This document shows, in pieces, positions 51,314 to 60,271 of a DNA stretch of 64,000 nucleotides; positions within the stretch are counted from its first letter, which is position 1; every line of letters begins with the position of its first letter. Origin of the DNA: Bacillota bacterium (GTDB taxonomy: Bacteria; Bacillota; UBA4882; UBA8346); NCBI GenBank assembly GCA_023436305.1, contig JAEZJQ010000126.1:1-64000 (forward strand). Reading direction: 5' to 3'. The position numbers and the translations under genes are program-made. The notes beneath the pieces were generated by a model, which did no database searches, was not told the DNA's origin, and saw only the letters and a list, made by a program, of their open reading frames with translations.

Positions 51314-51943
51314 ATGCCGGCAATTTACCAATTGCGTCAACTGATCAGCGACTATTTCAAAGAACGTTTGTTTCTCCTGGCATTGGTGGCAATTTTATTT
51401 TTTATGGGGATTATTTTCGGACTCTTGACGATGAGAGTTCTGGATATGGATCAAAAAGAGCTGCTAGTCAATTTTGTTCAACAAAGTTTTCATACCAAAA
51501 TGGATTTCCAAAATCACGCTTATGCCCGCCAAACCATTATCGCCAATATCCAGACCATTTTTTTTCTGTTTTTTATGGGGATCAGTGTCATTGGGGTTCC
51601 GCTCGCCTTATTATTGATTTTTACCCGCGGCTTTATTTTGGGGTTCAGCATCGGGTTTTTATTTCAAAATATGGGTTTTAAGGGTTTTATTCTGACGCTT
51701 ACCGGGGTCTTACCCCATAATCTGCTACTAATTCCGGCGCTTTTTTTAATGGTAATCGCCGTGATTGACTGTGCGGCAGCTTTAACCAAAATCCGTTTTA
51801 CCCGGAAACAAATCTCCATTGGTCCCGAGTTGATAAAATGCGCCATCATTACCTGTATTGTGTTGGTCATTATGATCTGCGCCGGATTGGTTCAGGGATA
51901 TATTACGCCGTTTATGTCGTCGTGGCTAACGAAGATCATCTAA
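51314..51943 (+). CDS. spoIIM: Stage II sporulation protein M homologue
   Basis: A 209-residue membrane protein of the SpoIIM family. In Bacillus SpoIIM works with SpoIID and SpoIIP in septal peptidoglycan removal during engulfment. Five hydrophobic segments are visible, and the family region MGISVIGVPLALLLIFTRGF plus GVLPHNLLLIPALFLM is clear. AGGGAGGGG is about seven bases before the ATG at 51314; the GTG at 51293 precedes that site. It suggests that the organism can sporulate, though SpoIIM relatives occur in some non-sporulators. Confidence 0.92.
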   Translation: MPAIYQLRQLISDYFKERLFLLALVAILFFMGIIFGLLTMRVLDMDQKELLVNFVQQSFHTKMDFQNHAYARQTIIANIQTIFFLFFMGISVIGVPLALLLIFTRGFILGFSIGFLFQNMGFKGFILTLTGVLPHNLLLIPALFLMVIAVIDCAAALTKIRFTRKQISIGPELIKCAIITCIVLVIMICAGLVQGYITPFMSSWLTKII

Positions 51944-52145
51944 ATAGCGGTTTATGAGTGGAATTCGACATTTTTAACACCGTAAATTCCTTAATAATCA
52001 TTTTATATTGATACACAGGTTTTCAGTGTTATTTATTGATAAAAAAAGAAGTTGAAAATCTTTCCTGTCTTTTGAAAAAAGGAGTATCCTTCAAATTGTC
52101 GAATCTGTTATCGTTGTAAAAGTTAACTAAAGGAGTTGACTGAAA

Positions 52146-53036
52146 TTGCAAGATAACTTGAATGATTATCTGAATTATCTTTTAGTTGAGCGCGGTTTAG
52201 CCCAAAATACCTTAGAGTCATACGGCCGGGATCTCCAACAATATCTTAAGTATCTCCGCGAAAAAAAGAATCTAAATATATCGGAAACTACTCAAGCCAC
52301 GGTAATTGGGTATTTGCTGCAACTTCAAGCCCGGGGAAAAGCTACCGCCACCTTATCCCGAAGTCTCGCCGCTATCAAGTCTTATTATCATTTTTTAGTG
52401 CGAGAAGACCGGATCACGCGGGATCCTACCATCAATTTGGATGCTCCGAAACAAGAGAAACGCCTGCCGCGCGTCCTCTCTGTTAATGACATCGAAATTT
52501 TACTTGAACAGCCTGATTTAAAGACTCCGGTAGGGATCAGAGACCGGGCAATGCTTGAATTACTTTACGCCACCGGTTTGAGGGTATCGGAATTAGTGGC
52601 CTTAAAAACCACCGATCTTAATTTCGAAGCCGGCTATATTCGTTGCCTGGGAAAAGGCTCCAAGGAACGGATTGTTCCGCTGGGCGCCACTGCCACGAAA
52701 TACGTTAAACTTTATCAGGAACATGCCCGTAAATTTTTAGCCGCCAGTCTTCACGAAAACACCTTGTTTTTAAACCATCACGGGAAAGGTTTAACCCGGC
52801 AAGGCTTTTGGAAAATAATCAAACGTTACGCGGAAAATACCCAACTCGGGGTCGAGATTACGCCCCATACCATCCGGCATTCATTTGCGACCCATCTGTT
52901 GGAAAATGGTGCGGATTTGCGTTCCGTCCAGGAAATGTTGGGACATGCCGATATTTCAACAACCCAAATTTATACCCATTTAACGAAAGATAAAATCAAG
53001 GAAGTTTATGAACATAGTCACCCTCGCGCCCGTTAA
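52146..53036 (+). CDS. xerD: Tyrosine recombinase XerD/XerC type
   Basis: A 296-residue site-specific recombinase that resolves chromosome dimers at dif. The N-terminal core-binding domain (LNYLLVERGLAQNTLESYGR) and the catalytic domain are complete. The active-site residues are seen as Arg in TGLRVSELV, His-x-x-Arg in HTIRHSFATHLL, His in GHADISTTQ and the nucleophile Tyr in IYTHLT. Its size and housekeeping position after spoIIM favour chromosomal XerD over a phage integrase. The TTG start has AAAGGAG about nine bases before it. A terminator follows. Confidence 0.93.
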   Translation: MQDNLNDYLNYLLVERGLAQNTLESYGRDLQQYLKYLREKKNLNISETTQATVIGYLLQLQARGKATATLSRSLAAIKSYYHFLVREDRITRDPTINLDAPKQEKRLPRVLSVNDIEILLEQPDLKTPVGIRDRAMLELLYATGLRVSELVALKTTDLNFEAGYIRCLGKGSKERIVPLGATATKYVKLYQEHARKFLAASLHENTLFLNHHGKGLTRQGFWKIIKRYAENTQLGVEITPHTIRHSFATHLLENGADLRSVQEMLGHADISTTQIYTHLTKDKIKEVYEHSHPRAR

Positions 53037-53111
53037 CCGAATCCATGAAGGAATAAGATTACAGGTTCCAATCACCAGTTGGACTTGACGGAAAGTAATT
53101 AATCAAGGTTG

Positions 53112-53157
53112 AAAGCGGTGTGAAAAGCCCAAGTATTTCTAAACACACCGCTTTTTA
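53112..53157 (+). terminator. Terminator after xerD
   Basis: AAAGCGGTGTG at 53112-53122 pairs with CACACCGCTTT at 53144-53154, with a T-run at the end. Confidence 0.85.
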
Positions 53158-53222
53158 CTGTCATAATTTTAATTATTTGAACTTATATCGATAATTAAAT
53201 ATAAAGAAAGGTAGTATCCAAA

Positions 53223-54101
53223 TTGAAAATCACTACTTTAGGCCCCAAGGGTACATATTCGGAACAGGCGTCCATGTTGTTTGCCAAGCGAATGGGGGTG
53301 AAGCCGGAGAAAGTCCAGTTGGAATTTACTACTTCCAACCTTTCCTTACGGCTGGTCCAAAATCGTAAGGTTGACTATGCGGTGGTTCCCGCCGAAAATA
53401 TGATAGATGGTCTAATCGGTTCTACTTTCGATGCCTTAATCGAATACCAGGATTTTGTAAAAGTTTGCGATGAAGTTCATTTGCCTTTCACCCATGTTTT
53501 GGCCGCCCATCCGGAAAGCTCCTGGGAGAAAATAAAATGTATTTATTCCCATCCCACCGCGTTGAATCAGTGTCAGAACCACCTGGCGGAATTGTTTCCC
53601 CATGCTGATTTAATTTCGGTACTGTCTACCGCGGAAGCGGCTTCGATGGTTTTGAATAATCCGGATCACAACACGGCTGCGATTTGTAGCCCGGCTGCCG
53701 CCAAAGAACGTAAAATGATGATTTATAACGGAAATATTCAGGATTATACCAATAATGAAACCCGATTTTTGGTCTGCGCGCTTACCGATAGTGCTCCCAC
53801 CGGGAATGATTGCACCTTGCTGGCGGTAAGATACGGCGCCAACCGGCCCGGCCAGTTACACCTCACTACCCAATATTTTGCCGATGCCGGAATTGATTTA
53901 ACCTGTATTCATTCAAGACCCTATAAGATCAAACCTCAGGAATATGTTCTGATCTTTGAATTTACCGGCCATAAATCCAGTCCCCAGGTGGAAATGGCCC
54001 TGAAAAACATCGAATTACAAGTCAGGTCGCTAGATGGTTGGAAGAAAATTTTAGGAAGTTTCCCCAAACGAGAAAGAGAAGACTTGGATGCAAATATCTG
54101 A
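53223..54101 (+). CDS. pheA: Prephenate dehydratase
   Basis: A 292-residue prephenate dehydratase converting prephenate to phenylpyruvate for phenylalanine synthesis. The catalytic domain shows TLGPKGTYSEQAS at the N-terminus, DYAVVPAENMIDG, and the Thr-Arg-Phe motif in NNETRFLV. The C-terminal ACT domain that binds phenylalanine has the HSRPYKIKPQEYVLIFEF block. There is no chorismate mutase domain. The start is TTG. The last 14 bases overlap the next gene. Confidence 0.93.
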   Translation: MKITTLGPKGTYSEQASMLFAKRMGVKPEKVQLEFTTSNLSLRLVQNRKVDYAVVPAENMIDGLIGSTFDALIEYQDFVKVCDEVHLPFTHVLAAHPESSWEKIKCIYSHPTALNQCQNHLAELFPHADLISVLSTAEAASMVLNNPDHNTAAICSPAAAKERKMMIYNGNIQDYTNNETRFLVCALTDSAPTGNDCTLLAVRYGANRPGQLHLTTQYFADAGIDLTCIHSRPYKIKPQEYVLIFEFTGHKSSPQVEMALKNIELQVRSLDGWKKILGSFPKREREDLDANI

Positions 54102-55368
54102 ACAATTATTAACCTTCATTGAAACCCTGGAATCGGAATTACAGCCGCAATTCAACCGGATTTCCCGAATTGCCGTCCATAACCAGTTAAAGGTTCTGGA
54201 AGCTTTTCAAAGCGAACGCGTCGGGACTCATCATTTCCATCCCACCAATGGATACGGTTATTATGATTTTGGCCGTGATGCTTTGGAAGGCGTTTTTGCC
54301 GGGATTTTTAAAGCAGAGGCGGCGTTAGTCCGGCAACAAATGGTTTCCGGAACTCACGCCATCGGGTGCGCTTTATTTGGTAATTTAAGGCCGGTTGATG
54401 AATTGGTCATTGCTTCCGGTCTTCCCTATGAAACTTTGGTCAGTGTACTGGGCCTCGAACCGGTAGTAGGTACACCGTCATTGGAGGGAACCAGCACGAC
54501 GGGAGGATTTAAGGTGAAGATTGTTCCGTTATGCCCCGATGGTTCCCTTAACCTGGCGGCAATTGGAGCGGCCATGTCGGAAAATACGAAGATTGTCGCC
54601 TTTCAACGGTCTTGTGGCTATTGTGAACGCCATTCTTATAGTATCGGGGAACTTGAAACCGCCTTTCGGATGGTGAAGACCACTAAACCGGATTCCGTAA
54701 TTTTCGTGGATAATTGTTACGGTGAATTTGTCGAAGAAAAAGAACCCCTGGAAGTTGGCGCGGATTTAATTGCCGGGTCACTGATTAAAAATCCCGGCGG
54801 TTGCCTGGCTCCCTGTGGTGGTTATATTGCCGGAAAAAAGGAACTGGTCAATGCCGCCGCTGAAAGGCTCTATATACCGAAAATCGGAGGGGCCATCGGG
54901 CCTTCTCTGCTTGATTTACGCCCATTTTTTCAAGGCCTGTTCGAAGCGCCGCACCGTGTGAGTGAAATGATTAAAGGCGCTATCCTGGCCGCAAAATTAT
55001 TTAACGCGGCCGGTTTTAAAGTGGCTCCTTCGGCTGATGAAATTCGCACCGATATCATCCAAAAGATCTATTTCAATTCGGCTTCGGAACTTATTCAATT
55101 TTGCCGGGCGATCCAAAAATATTCACCTGTAGAATCCGATGTTTCACCCGAACCTGCTCCCATGCCGGGATATCACCATCAGGTGGTTATGGGCGGCGGT
55201 ACGTTTATTTCCGGATCGACCAGCGAAATGTCGGCGGATGCGCCAATCGCGCCTCCATTTATTGCATTTTTACAGGGCGGACTTTCATATACCCAGATTA
55301 AGGTGAGTTTAGCCTGCATATACCAACAGTTTCACCTTTATATACCAGTAGGGGTATCTCAAAGTTGA
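54088..55368 (+). CDS. Aluminium-resistance/methionine-gamma-lyase-like PLP enzyme
   Basis: A 426-residue PLP-dependent protein of the YnbB/aluminium resistance family, related to cystathionine and methionine gamma-lyases. The PLP Lys is in AGSLIKNPGGCLAPCGG and other family segments are GTHHFHPTNGYGYYDFGRD, MVSGTHAIGCALFG and FVDNCYGEFVEEKEP. The function is unproven; members often lie near glnA, hfq or miaA in Firmicutes. The start overlaps pheA by 14 bases, so the two are likely translated together. Confidence 0.9.
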   Translation: MQISEQLLTFIETLESELQPQFNRISRIAVHNQLKVLEAFQSERVGTHHFHPTNGYGYYDFGRDALEGVFAGIFKAEAALVRQQMVSGTHAIGCALFGNLRPVDELVIASGLPYETLVSVLGLEPVVGTPSLEGTSTTGGFKVKIVPLCPDGSLNLAAIGAAMSENTKIVAFQRSCGYCERHSYSIGELETAFRMVKTTKPDSVIFVDNCYGEFVEEKEPLEVGADLIAGSLIKNPGGCLAPCGGYIAGKKELVNAAAERLYIPKIGGAIGPSLLDLRPFFQGLFEAPHRVSEMIKGAILAAKLFNAAGFKVAPSADEIRTDIIQKIYFNSASELIQFCRAIQKYSPVESDVSPEPAPMPGYHHQVVMGGGTFISGSTSEMSADAPIAPPFIAFLQGGLSYTQIKVSLACIYQQFHLYIPVGVSQS

Positions 55369-55454
55369 TGAATCTTTTAAAAAATGAGGCAGGAAAAGGT
55401 AACTGAAAGTTGAAATAGTAATTACTATTTTTTAATATCGAGAGGGGTACTCTT

Positions 55455-55826
55455 ATGCATCTGGAAATATTAATCCTAAAAGTTGTGTTTATGATACCAC
55501 TGATGTTCTTTTTATATCGCGACTCCCGTGCCCGCGATTATTCCTGGATGCTTTGGACAATGCTCCCGATTACCCTATTGTTTTCAAATAATATAGGATT
55601 TACCGTTTTTTTGGCGGTAGGTATCATCGCCACTTATTTCATATTACGCCCGAAAGGAACCATTCTTAAATGTCCGAAGTGTGGCAAACCCATCCATGAA
55701 ATGTTAACCGTCTGCCCATTTTGCCGGCGCGAAGCCAAACGGGAGTGCCTCCAATGCCACGAACCGGTACCCTGGGAAGCGGATCAATGCCCTTTCTGTA
55801 AATCACGGTCCTTAACCAAAGGATAA
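55455..55826 (+). CDS. Membrane protein with double zinc ribbon
   Basis: A 123-residue protein. The first 65 residues contain two or three hydrophobic segments (LILKVVFMIPLMFFLY and FTVFLAVGIIATYFIL), and the remaining part is a double zinc ribbon with KCPKCGKPIH ... VCPFC and ECLQCHEP ... QCPFC. The ribbons presumably face the cytoplasm. No enzyme motif is present. GAGAGGGG precedes the ATG. Its role is unknown. Confidence 0.8.
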   Translation: MHLEILILKVVFMIPLMFFLYRDSRARDYSWMLWTMLPITLLFSNNIGFTVFLAVGIIATYFILRPKGTILKCPKCGKPIHEMLTVCPFCRREAKRECLQCHEPVPWEADQCPFCKSRSLTKG

Positions 55827-55862
55827 TGTTTTCCGGGTGGTATAAGAAAAGGGGGATTTTTC

Positions 55863-56783
55863 GTGGGCTTGCAACCACAACGGATTGACAATTTACTTGA
55901 ATTTTTGGATAAAATTGAATCGACCTTGAACAACTCCGATCTTGATACTCATAAACGGAATGAAATCATTGAGGATTTACGTTTGGAAGTGATTGATGTA
56001 TTAAGAATCGCTTTCAGCGAAGGTGATCGGATTTTAAGAAGAAGCGCCATTTATGGTTTAAGTAAAGTCGGTCTGGATCGATCCATTGACTTTTTTATTG
56101 CTGCCTTAAATGACCAGGATGAACATGTCCGGGGATGGGCGGCGGAGGCTCTCGGAAAACTCAATGACTCCCGGGCCATTGTCCCGCTCATCAAAGCGTT
56201 GGCGGATGAAAACCATTATGTCTGTTTCAATGTGGCCACCGCTTTAAAGCACTTTACGCCCGAACAATTGCTCAACCATTTGATCAGAGCCCTCCAGAAT
56301 CCGGAACACCAAATTCGGCGCCGGGTCTGTAAATTAATGGGTGAACTTAACGACCAGCGCTTTACGGAAGCCTTGATTTCCGCCATTAAGGATCAGGATT
56401 CCCAGGTACGGTATGAAGCAGCGGAAGCATTACGGAAACTAAAAAACCCGGCTGCGATATTGCCGTTAATTTCAGTACTGGATGACCCTAATTATGATGT
56501 TCGAACTGCAGCCATTGTGGCTTTGGGCAGCTTTGGTGACGAACGGGTTATTGAGCCTTTGGTGGCGATGCTGGTGGAACAGAAAGACCAGCGTAGCGCT
56601 TGTATTGAAGCACTACAAAATATTTGCGGTCCCGAAAATATCGAACCATTATTTAAACTCATGTGGAACAGTAAAAAGCTAATTACGGATACCTCGAACC
56701 TAATTATGGAGAGACTATATATAGAGGGTCAAAAAATGGGGGGAGCCCACGAACGGGTCTACCAATCCATGAGCAGTTTTTAA
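55863..56783 (+). CDS. HEAT-repeat protein
   Basis: A 306-residue all-helical protein built from HEAT / PBS-lyase-type repeats of about 30 residues from residue 55 to 270. Examples are DQDEHVRGWAAEALGKLNDS, DQDSQVRYEAAEALRKLKNP and DPNYDVRTAAIVALGSFGDE. Such repeats make protein-binding scaffolds; some act as phycobilin lyases, but no evidence of that is present here. The start is GTG following a G-rich site (AAAGGGGG). It lies 37 bases after the zinc-ribbon gene and 20 bases before surE. Confidence 0.88.
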   Translation: MGLQPQRIDNLLEFLDKIESTLNNSDLDTHKRNEIIEDLRLEVIDVLRIAFSEGDRILRRSAIYGLSKVGLDRSIDFFIAALNDQDEHVRGWAAEALGKLNDSRAIVPLIKALADENHYVCFNVATALKHFTPEQLLNHLIRALQNPEHQIRRRVCKLMGELNDQRFTEALISAIKDQDSQVRYEAAEALRKLKNPAAILPLISVLDDPNYDVRTAAIVALGSFGDERVIEPLVAMLVEQKDQRSACIEALQNICGPENIEPLFKLMWNSKKLITDTSNLIMERLYIEGQKMGGAHERVYQSMSSF

Positions 56784-56802
56784 ACCATCAACAGGTGAGA
56801 AC

Positions 56803-57588
56803 TTGCATATATTATTGACGAATGACGACGGTTTTTACGCCGAAGGGCTGCAAACTTTATATTCACATTTAAAAACAACCACCCGGGTGACCATCATCGC
56901 CCCCGATCATGAACGCAGCGCGGTTAGCCATGGAATTACCATGCATCAACCCTTACGGGCGTTTCCGGTGGATATGGATGGCCTGAAACACTGGATGATT
57001 AACGGGACGCCGGCGGATTGCGTTAAATTGGGATTGGAACATTTGCTGCGATCCGATCCTCCCGCTTTAATCATATCCGGGATTAATCGCGGCTCGAATC
57101 TGGGGTCGGATGTATTATATTCTGGTACGGTTTCGGGGGCAATTGAAGGCGCTTTGCACCATATTCCAAGCATTGCCGCTTCACTGGTTGTTTTTGGAAA
57201 GGCTGACTTTAATCATGCTGCGTCTTTTATTGGAGAAAATTTACTAAAGCTCCAAAAATTATCATTCCGGACTACCTTGAATTTAAACTTTCCCGCTACC
57301 GGTCAAGCCACTGAAACCGTGGATCCGGCAAGCAACCAGAGATTAAATCCATTTAACGGAATCAAGTATACCAAACTAGGAATCAGGCTGTATCAAAACG
57401 TCTTTGAAGAACGAATAGATCCTCGCGGCCAAGCTTATTACTGGATGAGTGGCGAACCGATGACGGTTGAACAAGAACCGGATTCGGATATTGCGGCCAT
57501 TGAAGCCGGTTTTGTATCGGTGACTCCCTTGAATCCGGATCTGACTGATCGTTGTTTTTTCGATAAAAATTCCACTGCTATGTTTTGA
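56803..57588 (+). CDS. surE: 5'/3'-nucleotidase SurE
   Basis: A 261-residue SurE, a metal-dependent phosphatase acting on nucleoside 5'- and 3'-monophosphates and short polyphosphate. The metal-binding LTNDDG motif is at 5-10, followed by APDHERSAVSHG, NGTPADCVKLGL and ISGINRGSNLGSDVLYSGTV with the conserved Asn and Ser residues. The start is TTG with AGGTGAG just upstream. It may share a transcript with the HEAT-repeat gene. Confidence 0.95.
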   Translation: MHILLTNDDGFYAEGLQTLYSHLKTTTRVTIIAPDHERSAVSHGITMHQPLRAFPVDMDGLKHWMINGTPADCVKLGLEHLLRSDPPALIISGINRGSNLGSDVLYSGTVSGAIEGALHHIPSIAASLVVFGKADFNHAASFIGENLLKLQKLSFRTTLNLNFPATGQATETVDPASNQRLNPFNGIKYTKLGIRLYQNVFEERIDPRGQAYYWMSGEPMTVEQEPDSDIAAIEAGFVSVTPLNPDLTDRCFFDKNSTAMF

Positions 57589-57806
57589 AATTCTTTTTTG
57601 GGGTTGAAACAATAGTTCGTTGATTATATATACATCCCGGATTGGTCTAGGAAACCCTGAAATCTGAAATTATTTTGGTTTACAATAATATTGGTGGACA
57701 ATATAAAAAAATAAATAACAGTAACTTCACGCAGGATTTTTCCATACGAACACGAATAGATATATTAGGGATACACAAAACAATTATTATTAAGGAGTGA
57801 TGTCTC

Positions 57807-58202
57807 ATGGTTCAAGTGGAACGCGACGAACTTTTGCGGGCTCTCAAAGGCTTCAAAGGTATCGCCAAACAGGACTTGCTCTTAATAGAACAAACCCCTG
57901 AAGCAGAGTACCGTAAAACACACGCTGAGGCGCGACGGGAAATCTACGCTAAATTGATTGATTTAGTGGAAGGTCCCGGGATCGACGAAGCGTGTGTTTT
58001 TGCTTTATCCGAATATCATAAAGTACCGGATTTCATCGAAGGGGATGACCCCGCCATAAGCGGCCATATCCAAGCGTTGGAACTTTTCTTTAAGCTCATT
58101 GGAATTACTCCCGATAAATTTAAATATTTAAAGGCGACGAATAACGATATCAATCAACTTTTTGCCCTGATTCCACCGGTTCAAGGAAATGCATACGTGT
58201 AA
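57807..58202 (+). CDS. Hypothetical protein
   Basis: A 131-residue soluble, mostly helical protein without recognised motifs. The N-terminal half is highly charged (RKTHAEARREIYAKLIDLVE). The C-terminal half contains the segment LELFFKLIGITPDKFKYLKA. AAGGAG is about ten bases before the ATG, and the long hairpin after the stop supports a real transcription unit. It is convergent with lexA, so a DNA-damage role is possible only by position. Confidence 0.65.
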   Translation: MVQVERDELLRALKGFKGIAKQDLLLIEQTPEAEYRKTHAEARREIYAKLIDLVEGPGIDEACVFALSEYHKVPDFIEGDDPAISGHIQALELFFKLIGITPDKFKYLKATNNDINQLFALIPPVQGNAYV

Positions 58203-58215
58203 ATAAAAGTTAAAA

Positions 58216-58284
58216 GTCCAAGGCCGAAAGTCAAGTTCTTGAAGTTGAATGACTTTTCAGATTGCTTAACTTTCGACCTTGGAC
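58216..58284. terminator. Long hairpin between convergent genes
   Basis: GTCCAAGGCCGAAAGT at 58216-58231 pairs with ACTTTCGACCTTGGAC at 58269-58284 with one mismatch. AAAGTT/AACTTT words extend the symmetry outward. It lies between the ends of the hypothetical gene and lexA and may serve both. Confidence 0.65.
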
Positions 58285-58297
58285 GATTGACTGAACT

Positions 58298-58918
58298 TTA
58301 GTGGAACTTACGGACCAATCCGACCACTTTGCCCAGAATTTGGACTTCGGTGGTGATGATTGGTTCGTATTTTTCATTTTCGGGCTGAAGCCGGACATGT
58401 TGCTGTTCCTTAAAGAAGCGTTTTACGGTGGCTTCCTCGCCCAGCAGCGCTACTACGATATCGCCGTTATAGGCCGAGGTTTCCTGGTTCACCACCACCA
58501 TATCCCCGTCATGAATCCCGGCGTTGATCATACTGTCACCTCGCACTCGCAACATAAAGACTTCGGTTGAACTGGTAAAATCCTTGGGCAGGGGGAAATA
58601 ATCCTGGACATTTTGTTCGGCCAGGATCGGTTCTCCGGCGGTTACCATTCCGACAATGGGAACGTTCACCAAATCCTTAAAACGAAATTCCTCCCGTCCT
58701 TCCATGGATCCTAAAATTTCAATAGCCCGGGGTTTGGTGGGGTCCCGGCGCAAGTAGCCCAAAACTTCCAATTTTTCCAATTGGGCATGCACCGATGAAC
58801 TGGAACTCAAACCCACCGCTTCTCCGATTTCCCGAACCGAAGGGGGATAGCCCTTCGTGTCCACTTCTTTTTTAATGTAATCCAATATTTCACGCTGTCG
58901 TTCCGTTAAATCGTCCAC
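58298..58918 (-). CDS. lexA: SOS repressor LexA
   Basis: A 206-residue LexA, which represses DNA-damage genes until RecA triggers self-cleavage. The N-terminal winged helix (SVREIGEAVGLSSSSSVHAQ) binds DNA. The cleavage site is Ala94-Gly95, and the catalytic pair is Ser129 in GDSMINAG and Lys166 in ATVKRFF. The start is GTG with GGAGAGG on the minus strand. LexA-type boxes in the intergenic region to its right indicate control of itself and of the divergent YneA-like gene. Confidence 0.97.
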   Translation of the reverse strand: MDDLTERQREILDYIKKEVDTKGYPPSVREIGEAVGLSSSSSVHAQLEKLEVLGYLRRDPTKPRAIEILGSMEGREEFRFKDLVNVPIVGMVTAGEPILAEQNVQDYFPLPKDFTSSTEVFMLRVRGDSMINAGIHDGDMVVVNQETSAYNGDIVVALLGEEATVKRFFKEQQHVRLQPENEKYEPIITTEVQILGKVVGLVRKFH

Positions 58919-58977
58919 AATGAATCCTCTCCTTAATTAAAAATAAAAGTAATGATTTCAGGATATAATCACCGGCT

Positions 58978-59060
58978 GAATACAGAAGTCGGAAGTCAGA
59001 ATTCAGTAGGATGAAAAGGGCGTTATCCGGACTCTTCGGTATTTTTTGTCTTCTGTATTC
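58978..59060. repeat. Inverted repeat with GAATACAGAAG arms
   Basis: GAATACAGAAG at 58978-58988 is matched exactly by CTTCTGTATTC at 59050-59060. Related words occur at 51158-51235. It lies upstream of lexA and contains no gene. Confidence 0.6.
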
Positions 59061-59138
59061 TGTTTTCTGTATTCTCCAGAGGCCTGAATTGTTAACTAAA
59101 GTCCTAGGGTATCGGTTTATTCAGTGGAATTTCATCGA

Positions 59139-59151
59139 GAATATATGTTCG
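59139..59151. promoter_or_regulatory. LexA box 1 (lexA-proximal)
   Basis: The reverse complement reads CGAACATATATTC, matching the Gram-positive CGAAC-N4-GTTC operator at all but one core position. Confidence 0.6.
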
Positions 59152-59193
59152 ACTTTATACAATCATGATTATAACACACCTTAAAAAAAATTT

Positions 59194-59207
59194 CAAACAT
59201 TTGTTCG
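59194..59207. promoter_or_regulatory. LexA box 2
   Basis: The reverse complement reads CGAACAAATGTTTG, a near-consensus SOS operator between the two divergent genes. Confidence 0.7.
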
Positions 59208-59216
59208 CTTTTCTAC

Positions 59217-59245
59217 TTGACCAGAACAATTGTTCGTGTTAATAT
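59217..59245 (+). promoter_or_regulatory. SOS promoter with embedded LexA box 3
   Basis: TTGACC (59217-59222) and TAATAT (59240-59245) are 17 bases apart. GAACAATTGTTCG at 59224-59236, a perfect CGAAC-N4-GTTC operator on the other strand, fills the spacer, so LexA would block RNA polymerase. The promoter serves the YneA-like gene. Confidence 0.88.
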
Positions 59246-59298
59246 AAATATGGACAACGAACATCAGTTTGGATTGATGGATAAAGGAGTGAACATTT

Positions 59299-59607
59299 AT
59301 GGTAATAAACTATCATGGAACAAAATATCAATGGTATTTTTCCAAGTTTTTGGTTCATTTACTGATCGTCGTTGCGGTTATGGTACTCATGATTACATAT
59401 ATTTCAAATGTCGCCAAGGCCAACTTGCCGCACAAAGAAATGACCATTATTGTTCGCCCCGGCGACACCTTATGGTCACTGGCAAAAAAATTCGGGCCGG
59501 ATACCGATCCGCGTTTGGTAATCCGGGATATTAAGGCGCAAAACAATCTACATAATTCGGATCTCATCGCCGGACAAAAATTAAAACTGGTAATTGGACA
59601 CAATTGA
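59299..59607 (+). CDS. YneA-like SOS cell-division inhibitor (TM + LysM)
   Basis: A 102-residue protein with one membrane helix (about 17-37) and an extracytoplasmic LysM domain (about 49-97; MTIIVRPGDTLWSLAKKFGP). This is the layout of B. subtilis YneA, which delays division after DNA damage. The location also matches: divergent from lexA, behind a promoter with a LexA operator. AAGGAG is about nine bases before the ATG. The LysM part would bind peptidoglycan. Sequence similarity outside the LysM core cannot be judged here. Confidence 0.85.
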   Translation: MVINYHGTKYQWYFSKFLVHLLIVVAVMVLMITYISNVAKANLPHKEMTIIVRPGDTLWSLAKKFGPDTDPRLVIRDIKAQNNLHNSDLIAGQKLKLVIGHN

Positions 59608-59639
59608 TTTGTTTACATTAATTTTTGGAGGAAACTATT

Positions 59640-59804
59640 ATGAAAAAACAAGCAAAATCGTATTCCGGAAAATCTACTTTAAACAATGTATCCCCTGAAA
59701 GCTTGGACGCTCGTAAAACGGAACTGGATTATATGTGTACGTATATGACCTGGTTGACGATTAAAGAACGGTATACCAAGGAAATGAAACTAATGGCGGG
59801 TTAA
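59640..59804 (+). CDS. Small hypothetical protein in the SOS transcript
   Basis: A 54-residue charged protein starting MKKQAKSYSG and containing DARKTELDYMCTYMTWLTIK. GGAGG lies about eight bases before the ATG, and it follows the YneA-like gene by 32 bases, so it should be induced with it. In B. subtilis the equivalent operon also encodes YneB and YnzC, but this protein resembles neither. It has no signal peptide. Function unknown. Confidence 0.6.
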   Translation: MKKQAKSYSGKSTLNNVSPESLDARKTELDYMCTYMTWLTIKERYTKEMKLMAG

Positions 59805-60265
59805 AACATTATCTAAACCAAGATCTAGAATTAAGGAATTAGTATGATTTTTAAGTTCCAGGATTTGTTGCAATCGTAATCTGCCTCACAAGAAATTCAA
59901 CGATTAATATCAAAAAATAGTGGATTTTATTTTTTATTTTATCCCAAAATTCGACACGCTTCCTGTACATCATGATGTAAAATAATCTTTGTGTTATGAT
60001 TTTTTAAAGTGTTGTTTGTTAAAATTGGAGTGGACTGAAGAAATGGAAGATAAGAAACCTGAGATTCAAACATATCCTGGTTTTTAAAATTTATTCCCCG
60101 GAACAAGATTTGGGAGGCCTTACGGACCACCAATGGGCCAGCGGAATTAATCCGCGAAATTGTTTCCCGGGTGGTGAATTTATTCGGGCGGTTAATATTC
60201 AAAATTTACTTAAAAAATTTGTCCGGATGGCAGGATTTTTGTTAAAATTAAAGAATTAACAAATA
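59805..60265. other. Non-coding stretch before the Mn riboswitch
   Basis: Frames here are short and without ribosome binding sites, including an 87-codon minus-strand frame. A promoter for the riboswitch transcript should lie near its right end, but none stands out clearly. Confidence 0.5.
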
Positions 60266-60271
60266 ATAATG

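Noticed and set aside
52146..53036. XerD gene considered as a phage integrase marking an island
   Set aside because: It lies in a housekeeping order (spoIIM, xerD) with no phage genes or att-like repeats nearby.
59939..60202. An 87-codon minus-strand frame between the SOS genes and the Mn riboswitch
   Set aside because: No start signal, odd composition, and no partner genes on that strand.
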